Shown in pieces: positions 33,717-44,568 of a stretch of 64,000 nucleotides of DNA (its first letter is position 1; every line of letters starts with the position of its first letter). The stretch lies in assembly GCA_000711775.1 (NCBI GenBank), contig ARYC01017522.1:60783-124782 (forward strand), in the 5' to 3' direction. The notes under the pieces are model-generated. The model had not been told where the DNA came from. It worked only from the letters and a program-made list of their open reading frames with translations, and did not search any database. This stretch comes from Oxytricha trifallax. Its lineage: Eukaryota; Ciliophora; Spirotrichea; Sporadotrichida; Oxytrichidae. The position numbers and the translations under genes were made by a program.

Positions 33717-36700
33717 TCAATAATCTTCTCTTTAAACTTGCAGAACTGCTTTTGCTTTTGGATCTCTCTCTGCTTTGAGCCTTAGTAATTTCATGGTGCT
33801 ACCGCTTTAAACTCCTGTGCACCAATTGCTGTACCTGCTCGAATGGTTATCTTGAAGCACAGGGTTTTAACTCATCTTCTATTCAATAAGCTCTATGAGA
33901 GAAGGTTAATAAAAACCCAACTTACTTTATTCACCTTATTCTTCAATTTATTAAGGCTCCTTTTCTTCTTCAAGATTATCTTGCTTCACTACTGCTGCTG
34001 GGTTGCTTGCTTCACTGTAAGCTTTCTCAGTGAGAGATACAATATGTTGAACGATTTCTCTTACAATATTATCTTGCTCCTATTCGTTTGAAAGCTCTGC
34101 AGAAATTTATTCTTAAGGCACCTGGTTTTATTCAATAAAGTTTTCCATTGCTTCTAATCGATTTTATAAAATTGATTATACTTAATTGTGCTTGCGAGCA
34201 AGTATAAGCTCTATTTCTTTCTTTTCAACTATAAGGAGCTGCTCTGCACTATCTTTAGAAACTTGCTTATATATTACTCGCTGCCACCTGCCTTTAGTGT
34301 TAAGTCTCCCAATTCTACCAATGATTTATTCTTCAGATCTTTGTGAGAAAACATCAGCGATAATTAAATATGAACCACCATTTTAATTGATTTCATCATT
34401 AGTTTAGATATCTGTTCCTCTCCCCTGTGGCTCGTTGAGCAAGTAAACCCCGTAGTTTTTGCTTGCATTTCTCATTAGATTCCTGCCTTCAAGCACAGAT
34501 TCAATTGCAGTCGCTTAGGAGTGGCTGAAACTAATGAAATCGAAATCGGATTTCTTTAAACCTATTTAAATAGCACTGTAATTTGTTGAAGCCACTATTA
34601 AAACTGGTGAAACAGCTACCTAATCCTTTATGATTTCCTTGATTTTCTGTAAGTAATCTCCTTGATTTGAACTTACCAGCAAGTCTGGTAACTAAGTTTT
34701 CTTATCTCCTTACAGTTTATCAAGGGTAGGGAATACTACAGGTGTGCTATGCATAGCTAAACTAAGACAATTTTCTTCACCTTGAGAAAGATGGCTTCCT
34801 GAAAACCCAATAATACTTCTTGATTGCTTGTAAAAATTTAGCTGGTTTACAATGTTGTCAGTGGAGCCATCGAAGAGAATCCAGTCGTATTCATCAATAA
34901 GCACGATGCTATCGTGCCACACACTCATGAATTTAGCATCCTTCATTTGTTTCTTGAGTTGTGGTTGAGTGAAAAAATAAATGCCTGTATTTTTTGCAAA
35001 GAAATTATGGTTTGAATCAAGTTCCATTGCACTGATAACTTTTTAAAATTTTTGGTAATCTCTCTGCACTAAGTGCTCATTCTTGCCAACTATGATTACG
35101 GATAGCTTCGTTTTAAGAGCTATAAGAATGGCTATCGCAACGCAGATCAAGGTCTTGCCATTACCAATACCAAAATGTATTAAATGGTTTGCGTGCAAGT
35201 TTTCGCAAATATAGTTAATGCACAAAATTTGAGAACTATATAACTTAAAGCCAAGATTTTGCTGCAGCTTTTCTAAGTCATAACTCACACTTAACCTTTA
35301 ATTCTGTGGCTTTGAATTGAAAGCACGAGCTAACTAGTGCGAGATATTAGCATTCTCAAAGAGTTGAAGTAAGTCTACAATTGTTTTATCAGAGAAAGCT
35401 TCCATATTTTTGGGTAAGTGTAAAATTCTTTGAATTTCAGAGCAGTCGCCATTAAGGCAATTTTCAATAATGCTGTTGCTCACACTCACATTCTTTTCAA
35501 TTTAAGCTTCTATGATTTGCTGCTGAAGCTTCTTGAACTGCTCTACTTTGCCTACCCACTGCTCGTCTCTGCTCTGCAGCCTTTATGCAAGGCCTTTCAT
35601 AAAGTAAACCATAGTGTTTGAATCAATAACCTCTTACTTCTGTAAGAAAGTAGCCCTAGTAATTGATATATAATCTTTGAGTGCTTCAACTGTAGGAGAG
35701 CAAGAGAGAGCACAAATTCTTACGAAGTACTCTGTGTATTCTACAGGTATGTCTCTGATTAAGTGCAAGCCACAGTCTTGCTTGAGTAGAGTCATGAAAG
35801 GCACATTCAAGATAAAGAATGAAGTAGGTATTAGCTTTTAAACTTGAGAGTCGACTGCGAATAATTACCAAGTTTAACCCATTAATTGTATAATATAGGG
35901 GAGAGTAGAATCCAATTTCTGCACTGGTGCAAGCTGTTTAGTGAATGCTGCAACTGAATTAAAGAATACAAAGTTCGCTAAACCTAGAGCTTGTCTCGTA
36001 TTAGGTGAGCGAATTAATAATAAGATTGATTCTTGAATTAATTCATCTTCGATTTATACTCTTTCTCCCATATAATAACCAAGAGCAGCTAAAAAGATAC
36101 GTGGCTTTGAGTCTTCATCTAAATTATTATTGCTCTAAATTAAATCCACGAGCAATGAGAACAAGTTCTCGCTTAGTTTCTGGTCACTAACGTTCTCAAA
36201 ATTGCTTAGGAAGGAGAAAAGTGACTGGGTGTTTCGAGTAACTATTTCTTGCAAAATGCAAGTCCTTTAATAATATTTAGAATTCTTGAAACTTTCGAAG
36301 TGCTTTATGAGAATCTCATGGCCAATGATCGAGCCATAGTTAATAAAGAGTTGAGGTAAGGGTTCTTTATTTTGATTTTAATCACTTGCAAAGCTGAGAT
36401 TCGTAGCTTATTCACTCTCCTTAATCTCTTCGATAGCAGCAGTAACATCTAGAGGCTATGATACCACGGATTTACTCTTATGGCTGTGCTTGATCTTCTT
36501 TGGCTTTTTGTTATTTATATACTTTCTCACATACTACTTAAAATCAAAAGTTTTATTATAAGCTGCAAAATCCGCCTGCTACAGCAGCATTTTCAAGTTA
36601 TAGTTATTTTATTGCAGAAATTCTTTAGCACGGTTGATTTTAGCGCTGTCTTGCGCATTTTAATACTCACACTTAATGCCCTTGGCTTTAAAATTTTCTT

Positions 36701-36898
36701 CAAAATTTCCATTGGCTTGATGATTTTCAAAAATCCAATCTGAGTTTGACTAATCGGGTGCCTCCTGCGGCACTTGCAAATCATTTATACCTTCTAAATA
36801 GAAGATAATATCGAAGATTTAAGCTTACCAGCACTCGCATTCAAAAGTTATTGAAGGTCGATTTCAGAGGTTTTCTAAAATCCAGTAGCTGGATTCAT
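33717..36898 (-). CDS. SecA-like ATPase, element II copy
   Basis: Mirror copy of the element III gene: ATG 36898, intron 36794-36828, TGA 33719-33717. Sampled stretches over 33843-36898 encode the same protein as III with rare substitutions and no break that I could see. See the element III entry for domains. The accessory gene is convergent with it. Confidence 0.7.
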
Positions 36899-37550
36899 CT
36901 GGTTTATGCTTAATTTTAATGAGTAATTCGACTGGATTTTACTATTAAACCACTGGATTATTAAAATTTCGACTGGATTATTGATCCTTAACTATATGAA
37001 AAAACACTCTTTTGCTTATATCCTCCGGATTTATGGCTGGTTCACAGCCAAACCAAGACAAATAATGATTATTCACTATAACTCATTAAACGAGTAGCTT
37101 AGAGTTGCCTGGAGGTGGGTGGTTGAAGAGCTGTGATAAATTTTAGGAATTTTCAAGATGGGCCAAACCCAAAATTGGCTTTTTGAAAAAATCTCGAAAT
37201 CCGCGGCAACTTTCGAAATTCAAACCTTTGCCTATCCATAACTGAAGTATGGCCAGTAGAAATGTGAAGACGGGAATAGCTAGAAGTTAATGGCACCCTA
37301 AATCGAAAAATCGAGGGGCCGGTTTTGGCCCTGAAAAATGGCCTTTGGCTTAAACCAATACGCTGGATTATAGGGGTCCGGCCAGTATAATAGTAAACCA
37401 TTCTTAAAAAATCTCAAGAATGGCCCCGACAACCTACTGGATTTATAGTTGCTATGAACTTAAAATTAAAAATCACACTATTCTAATCATATAAATCAAA
37501 TCATATTCAAACTTTGTAAGAGCCGTGATAGTGCCAGCCCTTCTTTTTGC

Positions 37551-37782
37551 ATTCTCGAGATCGGCTCCCTCAAATTAAGTTAAATTCTGTCCTTTTAAAT
37601 TTCCTTATTTATCGATATACTTAAAACTTTTTATCAACTTACAAATTCTATGTGTACATACGTATTGGGGTTTATGTACTCATAGAATTTGTAAGTTGAT
37701 AAAAAGTTTTAAGTATATCGATAAATAAGGAAATTAAAAAGGACAGAATTTAACTTAATTTGAGGGAGCCGATCTCGAGAAT
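37551..37782. repeat. Junction of elements II and III sharing one 12-mer
   Basis: Inverted ends on both sides of CGTATTGGGGTT (37661-37672), flanked by TA. One arm reads GTGTACATA, the other TATGTACTC, a single difference. Confidence 0.85.
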
Positions 37783-37931
37783 GCAAAAAGAAGGGTTGGG
37801 ACTATCACGGCTCTTACAAAGTTTGAATATGATTAGATTAATATGATTAGATTGGTGTGATTTTTAATTTTAAGTTCAGAGCAGTTTGAAATCCAGTAGG
37901 TTGTCGGGGCCGTTCTTGAGATTTTTTAAGA

Positions 37932-38180
37932 ATGGTATACTATTATACTGGCCGGACCCCTATAATCCAGCGTGTTGGCTTAAGCCAAAGGACATTTTTC
38001 AGGGCCAAAACCGGCCCCTCGATTTTTCGATTTTTGGTGCCATTAACTTCTAGCTATTCCCGTCTTCACATTTCTACTGGCCATACTTCAGTTATGGATA
38101 GGCAAAGGTTTGAATTTCGAAAGTTGCCGCGGATTTCGACATTTTTTCAAAAAGCCAATTTTGGGTTTGGCCCATCTTGA
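37932..38180 (+). other. R-end conserved segment with 82-codon ORF (element III copy)
   Basis: See 29413-29601. The frame is free of TAA, TAG and TGA until TGA 38178-38180. The mirror copy is 37153-37401. Whether it is translated is unknown. Confidence 0.3.
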
Positions 38181-38339
38181 AAATTCCTAAAATTTATCAC
38201 AGCTCTTCAACCACCCACCTCCAGGCAACTCTAAGCTACTCGTTTAATGAGTTATAGTGAATAATCATTATTTGTCTTGGTTTGGCTGTGAACCAGCCAT
38301 AAATCCGGAGGATATTAGCAAAAGAGTGTTTTTTCATAT

Positions 38340-38460
38340 AGTTAAGGATCAATAATCCAGTCGAAATTTTAATAATCCAGTGGTTTAATAGTAAAATCCA
38401 GTCGAATTAATCATTAAAATTAAGCATAAATCAGATGAATCCAGCCACTGGATTTTAGAA
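38340..38460. promoter_or_regulatory. ACTGGATT iterons upstream of the SecA-like gene
   Basis: ACTGGATT or its complement AATCCAGT recurs at least four times, near 38353, 38373, 38395 and 38446, the last within the first codons. The set is kept in I (29090-29185) and II (36875-36985). Likely a binding site array for a regulator or transposase. Confidence 0.45.
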
Positions 38461-41400
38461 AACCTCTGAAATCGATCTTCAATAACTTTTGAATGCGAGT
38501 GCTGGTAAGCTTAAATCTTCGATATTATCTTCTATTTAGAAGGTATAAATAATTTGCAAGTGCCGCAGGAGGCACCCGATTAGTCAAACTCAGATTGGAT
38601 TTTTGAAAATCATCAAGCCAATGGAAATTTTGAAGAAAATTTTAAAGCCAAGGGCATTAAGTGTGAGTATTAAAATGCGCAAGACAGCGATAAAATCAAC
38701 CGCGCTAAAGAATTTCTGCAATAAAATAACTATAACTTGAAAATGCTGCTGTAGCAGGCGGATTTTGCAGCATATAATAAAACTTTTGATTTTAAGTAGT
38801 ATGTGAGAAAGTATATAAATAACAAAAAGCCAAAGAAGATCAAGCACAGCCATTAGAGTAAATCCGTGGTATCATAGCCTCTAGATGTTACTGCTGCTAT
38901 CGAAGAGATTAAGGAGAGTGAATAAGCTACGAATCTCAGCTTTGCAAGTGATTAAAATCAAAATAAAGAACCCTTACCTCAACTCTTTATTAACTATGGC
39001 TCGATCATTGGCCATGAGATTCTCATAAAGCACTTCGAAAGTTTCAAGAATTCTAAATATTATTAAAGGACTTGCATTTTGCAAGAAATAGTTACTCGAA
39101 ACACCCAGTCACTTTTCTCCTTCCTAAGCAATTTTGAGAACGTTAGTGACCAGAAACTAAGCGAGAACTTGTTCTCATTGCTCGTGGATTTAATTTAGAG
39201 CAATAATAATTTAGATGAAGACTCAAAGCCACGTATCTTTTTAGCTGCTCTTGGTTATTACATGGGAGAAAGAGTATAAATCGAAGATGAATTAATTCAA
39301 GAATCAATCTTATTATTAATTCGCTCACCTAATACGAGACAAGCTCTAGGTTTAGCGAACTTTGTATTCTTTAATTCAGTTGCAGCATTCACTAAACAGC
39401 TTGCACCAGTGCAGAAATTGGATTCTACTCTCCCCTATATTATACAATTAATGGGTTAAACTTGGTAATTATTCGCAGTCGACTCTCAAGTTTAAAAGCT
39501 AATACCTACTTCATTCTTTATCTTGAATGTGCCTTTCATGACTCTACTCAAGCAAGACTGTGGCTTGCACTTAATCAGAGACATACCTGTAGAATACACA
39601 GAGTACTTCGTAAGAATTTGTGCTCTCTCTTGCTCTCCTACAGTTGAAGCTCTCAAAGATTATATATCAATTACTAGGGCTACTTTCTTACAGAAGTAAG
39701 AGGTTATTGATTCAAACATTATGGTTTACTTTATGAAAGGCCTTGCATAAAGGCTGCAGAGCAGAGACGAGCAGTGGGTAGGCAAAGTAGAGTAGTTCAA
39801 GAAGCTTCAGCAGCAAATCATAGAAGCTTAAATTGAAAAGAATGTGAGTGTGAGCAACAGCATTATTGAAAATTGCCTTAATGGCGACTGCTCTGAAATT
39901 CAAAGAATTTTACACTTACCCAAAAATATGGAAGCTTTCTCTGATAAAACAATTGTAGACTTACTTCAACTCTTTGAGAATGCTAATATCTCGCACAAGT
40001 TAGCTCGTGCTTTCAATTCAAAGCTACAGAATTAAAGGTTAAGTGTGAGTTATGACTTAGAAAAGCTGCAGCAAAATCTTGGCTTTAAGTTATATAGTTC
40101 TCAAATTTTGTGCATTAACTATATTTGCGAAAACTTGCACGCAAACCATTTAATACATTTTGGTATTGGTAATGGCAAGACCTTGATCTGCGTTGCGATA
40201 GCCATTCTTATAGCTCTTAAAACGAAGCTATCCGTAATCATAGTTGGCAAGAATGAGCACTTAGTGCAGAGAGATTACCAAAAATTTTAAAAAGTTATCA
40301 GTGCAATGGAACTTGATTCAAACCATAATTTCTTTGCAAAAAATACAGGCATTTATTTTTTCACTCAACCACAACTCAAGAAACAAATGAAGGATGCTAA
40401 ATTCATGAGTGTGTGGCACGATAGCATCGTGCTTATTGATGAATACGACTGGATTCTCTTCGATGGCTCCACTGACAACATTGTAAACCAGCTAAATTTT
40501 TACAAGCAATCAAGAAGTATTATTGGGTTTTCAGGAAGCCATCTTTCTCAAGGTGAAGAAAATTGTCTTAGTTTAGCTATGCATAGCACACCTGTAGTAT
40601 TCCCTACCCTTGATAAACTGTAAGGAGATAAGAAAACTTAGTTACCAGACTTGCTGGTAAGTTCAAATCAAGGAGATTACTTACAGAAAATCAAGGAAAT
40701 CATAAAGGATTAGGTAGCTGTTTCACCAGTTTTAATAGTGGCTTCAACAAATTACAGTGCTATTTAAATAGGTTTAAAGAAATCCGATTTCGATTTCATT
40801 AGTTTCAGCCACTCCTAAGCGACTGCAATTGAATCTGTGCTTGAAGGCAGGAATCTAATGAGAAATGCAAGCAAAAACTACGGGGTTTACTTGCTCAACG
40901 AGCCACAGGGGAGAGGAACAGATATCTAAACTAATGATGAAATCAATTAAAATGGTGGTTCATATTTAATTATCGCTGATGTTTTCTCACAAAGATCTGA
41001 AGAATAAATCATTGGTAGAATTGGGAGACTTAACACTAAAGGCAGGTGGCAGCGAGTAATATATAAGCAAGTTTCTAAAGATAGTGCAGAGCAGCTCCTT
41101 ATAGTTGAAAAGAAAGAAATAGAGCTTATACTTGCTCGCAAGCACAATTAAGTATAATCAATTTTATAAAATCGATTAGAAGCAATGGAAAACTTTATTG
41201 AATAAAACCAGGTGCCTTAAGAATAAATTTCTGCAGAGCTTTCAAACGAATAGGAGCAAGATAATATTGTAAGAGAAATCGTTCAACATATTGTATCTCT
41301 CACTGAGAAAGCTTACAGTGAAGCAAGCAACCCAGCAGCAGTAGTGAAGCAAGATAATCTTGAAGAAGAAAAGGAGCCTTAATAAATTGAAGAATAAGGT

Positions 41401-41616
41401 GAATAAAGTAAGTTGGGTTTTTATTAACCTTCTCTCATAGAGCTTATTGAATAGAAGATGAGTTAAAACCCTGTGCTTCAAGATAACCATTCGAGCAGGT
41501 ACAGCAATTGGTGCACAGGAGTTTAAAGCGGTAGCACCATGAAATTACTAAGGCTCAAAGCAGAGAGAGATCCAAAAGCAAAAGCAGTTCTGCAAGTTTA
41601 AAGAGAAGATTATTGA
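38435..41616 (+). CDS. SecA-like DEAD-type ATPase, transposon-encoded, 1048 residues
   Basis: ATG 38435, 35-nt intron 38505-38539, then one frame to TGA 41614-41616. Residues 1-540 are an extension with no recognised domain, helical in parts. The motor follows: Walker A GIGNGKTL about 565-572, DEAD-type box IDEYDWIL about 656-663, motif III-like FSGSHLS, QGRGTDI 813-819 and QIIGRIGR 846-853, matching SecA GEGKTL, VDEVDSIL, GMTGT, AGRGTDI and GRSGRQ. SecA drives protein export in bacteria and plastids; here the membrane and preprotein-binding parts are not recognisable, so the role is open. A Glu/Gln-rich tail ends the ORF; another frame after 41500 encodes more polar tail with one TGA, so the original protein may have been longer. 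Confidence 0.75.
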
Positions 41617-41933
41617 AAGGTTAGCAAAAGCTTGACTTAATCAAAGAATAAAATAAGACTTGAGAGTTGGTTACTCGTCGCAGTGCTAGAGATAAAACAT
41701 TCACTTGCACTTATACAGAGCTGCCAGAGAGTGAAGAGACAATGGAAAGATGGTTGAAGGCAGGCTCGAGTGAGAGAAGGCACTTTAAAAGCGACATAAA
41801 CCATAGAAATTCAGAGAGAAAACCAAGATTAAGAATATGAAATTTATCTTAATTTTTTAAAGAAATTCATCATATTCAAGTCTTTGCTATTAATAGCGTA
41901 TAGAGAATCGTGGAGGAATAGAAGCAGCAGCAC

Positions 41934-42739
41934 TCAATGTCTCATGTTTGGAGATTGATTTTGCATGTTCTACAGGTTACCATCTTGCATAAACTACTCT
42001 TTCATCTTGCGTAAGTCAAGCAACTAACTTTCCATATTATCATGTTATTGCTTCAACTTTTTAGTTTACTGCAAGAATTCTTGCTTATCTTATTTCAAAG
42101 CATCTTCATAATCCTTTACCTCCTCTAACTATTCACGGGTTCTCTTTCTTTTAGATGAATCCTTAACGAGATTCACAGCCTTACCTCGCTCAGCTACACA
42201 AGGAATTAAGAGAGAGTAAACTTACTGCTAAAGTTAAGGCATCTGCTGAGAGCGTCCACGAACTCGGGTCTCATTTCTATAACGAGATCTCTATTTTACT
42301 CGAGCTTTTCTCTTCGTTAGAGCATTGCATCATGAATCATCTGGGAGACACCGTCGGTGTCTAGGGTGAAGAGCAAATCGCAGATCCATTATCTGTCAAG
42401 GTGGACCCAATCTCGTTCTTCAGGCAAGTATTGCAGCAGTCTTGAAGACCCTCTTGTATAATCGAGAAAGTCTTGAACTGTAAGTCCATCGATTTGAGGC
42501 CCTGCTGAAACTTTAACTGCGTCTCTTCTTACGTACTATATTAACAGTTACAGGGTTAAGCTAGGGGTTACTTCTTTCTCTGCTCTTATGATTTACTTAA
42601 GGAAATAAATGTTGGTGGAGTCCGCTTTTGGTAAGAAAGCGTGGCAGTCTTGGGCAAGAAAGTTGTATAGCTCTTTCTTACTTTTGCACTTCTGGGCGAG
42701 TTCTGAAACATTGATACCAGTAAGTTACTATTGGTTCAT
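41934..42739 (-). CDS. Transposon accessory protein, element III, intact
   Basis: ATG 42739, TGA 41936-41934, intron 42194-42225 (32 nt): 257 residues without break. Blocks: SKKELYNFL near 20, AFLPKADSTN near 34, FLKQIIR, VKVSAGP near 75, a YLPEERDW at 104-111 followed by DRQWICDLL, then the phase-1 intron after residue 171, a KRKRTRE basic patch and a Gln-rich coiled-coil tail. Paralogues are at 2121-2913, 9106-9940 and 32594-33399, so this gene travels with every transposase lineage here. In hypotrich TBEs the matching slot is the 22-kDa ORF of unknown function. It starts 191 bp from the divergent transposase and converges on the SecA-like gene. Confidence 0.7.
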
Positions 42740-42849
42740 TAAACTTTAAAATTAAGGTGCCTTAAACCATTTTATATAGGTCAATTTCGATTCAGGAAGA
42801 CACTACCGTTACTAAAATCAGAGAGGGCTTTTCATAATAATGAAGTCGT

Positions 42850-42900
42850 ACCAGCACGATCCAATTTCCGCTAGCGGAATTCCTACCAGCACCAACACAA
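42850..42900. promoter_or_regulatory. 14-bp palindrome with ACCAGCAC repeats, element III copy
   Basis: TTCCGCTAGCGGAA at 42866-42879, ACCAGCAC at 42850-42857 and 42885-42892. It sits in the middle of the 191-bp spacer between the divergent accessory and transposase genes. Confidence 0.7.
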
Positions 42901-42930
42901 TTCATTATAATTAAATTTAAGAATCCATTG

Positions 42931-44568
42931 ATGAAATCATATTCTATAAAACGACAGTCTAGACTTTCAGAATTCTTTAAGTTAGAAGATAAAGATTATG
43001 ATGGCAATAGTTCAAGTGAAGAGCAGAACTCTTCTAGTGGTTCTGAAGATTCTAAAGATTAGGCAGAATACTTAACAACTAATATGCTTTACTAGAGGAA
43101 CATAACTCTTGCAGATGTGAGCATAGAGGAAGTGAGTGAAAAGGATATGATTTAATTATTCAATGAAATTCGAGATGAAATTTCAGAGTTTGAAATCGAT
43201 GGATTTATCATAGATCCAAAAGAAAAGTATAGAGAAAGTAGTAAAAAAGGAGCTAAAGAATCATTACTTAATGATAGTTAAATTTAGACGCTTGGATAGC
43301 TAGTGCTAAAGCTTTACACTGAGTATAAGTAATCGGATTTAGAACCCTAGAGTATGATGGATAGTGCTTAAGATTTTGATTTTAAAGCTCTTGAAGCTAA
43401 AGTTATTGAAAATCATAAAGTCAAAGATTAAATTCCAATTTTTGGTTAGCACACACAATTGGATGCAATAGTTCCTCGTAGACTACAAAAGTAATTAAGG
43501 AAAGAGAAATAATTGCAAGAGAAAGAACTTAAACTTGCAGAGGAATCACTTAGATTAAGAGTTTCAGAAAAGTTAACTTACTTATAAATAATGGATAGAC
43601 TTGGTATTTCATACTATAAATTAAGAAGGTACTTAAGAAGCCCAGTAAAGAAAGCCTAATTCTGGAATCTAAAATAAATCAATAGAGGCAAGTATAAGAA
43701 ATTGCATAGCAGAGCACGCACTCATATCGTTAATATGTTAATGTATAACACTTAACCAGTGCAGGTTTCTGATATACAGCAAAGTTTACAGAAGAATATA
43801 TAGTTAAGGTGTAGCAAGTAAATGATTAGAAGATTCTTGAAAAATGAATTAATGATGACTTATAAATAAATCAAGTAGATTTCAACTTTGCATAATAGCA
43901 ACAGTAGTAAGTTATAAAGATAGTATGCAGCCCAGTAATTCGTGGAACACTTAAGTAAGGGTAGAAGAATAATCAATATTGATGAATCAACTCTTAACTA
44001 AACAGATTAAAGACACAGAGGTTGGACTGCTCCTTATGTAAAAAATCGAGTTACAAATTCACAGAGACTAAAATAAATGAATTTAATTATTGGAGTTGCA
44101 AGTACAGGAGAGCTGTACTATACAGTAAATCATGGAAGAACTAACTAGCACTCATTTATGTACTTTCTATGTAAACTAGTTAATGTATTGGATTCAGTTG
44201 ATACTAGTTGGAGAGAAAATACTTTAATTTTACTTGATAATGCACCTTATCATAGATCACAAAGTATTATGAATAAGACCTTGATTTGGCTTTGCCAATA
44301 ATGTTTTTAGGGCCTTATCACTATAGAATTGCACCTGTTAAATTAATGTATTCTTGGATTAAGAATAGAGACCTTAATCCCCTCAATACTAGGGCTTAAT
44401 CAAAGTAAGTATTATTGTAATATTGACATTTATTATAGAGGTTATTGGGCAGCTTTTATGAAAGAATTAGGAATGAATATAAGCAGAATTAATTAAAATT
44501 TAGTAAGACGCTGCTTTTATCATGTTCTTACAGCAGCTTTGGATTCTATATCCCTAAAAGACTTGTGA
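42931..44568 (+). pseudogene. IS630/Tc1-type DDE transposase of element III, one frameshift, Glu to Lys
   Basis: ATG 42931 to TGA 44566-44568. The N-terminal 200 residues are acidic and Ser-rich; a helix-turn-helix-like region (LQIMDRLGISYYKLRRYL) precedes the catalytic core with Asp351 in INIDEST and Asp436 in LLDNAPYH. One base is lost near 44285. After it the other frame reads LALPIMFLGPYHYRIAPVK, where Lys (about 471) stands at the catalytic Glu. A 34-nt intron lies near 44405-44438, and the end LTAALDSISLKDL matches the 9.9-kb copy. With frameshift repaired the length is 535 codons, close to the 9.9-kb relative. Likely inactive in this copy. Confidence 0.75.

Larger units (their letters stand above)
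32425..42908. repeat. Giant palindrome: two 5.2-kb arms with 12-nt spacer
   Basis: Positions x and 75333-x are complementary with no length change between 32425-37660 and 37673-42908, checked at start codons, introns, stops and palindromes of both copies; only scattered base changes are seen. The spacer is CGTATTGGGGTT. The arms hold the accessory gene, SecA-like gene and R end of elements II and III. Identity stops about 30 bp beyond the 14-bp palindrome on each side. Confidence 0.85.

Noticed and set aside
38435-41616. SecA-like gene as bacterial contamination
   Set aside because: It uses TAA/TAG as Gln, has a GTAAG intron, is AT-rich like the rest and lies inside repeated transposon ends.
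32425-42908. Palindrome as a simple hairpin-adapter read artefact
   Set aside because: The two sides run on into different sequences that each reach a proper element end, and the arms differ at a few bases. Misassembly is still possible and is noted as a check.
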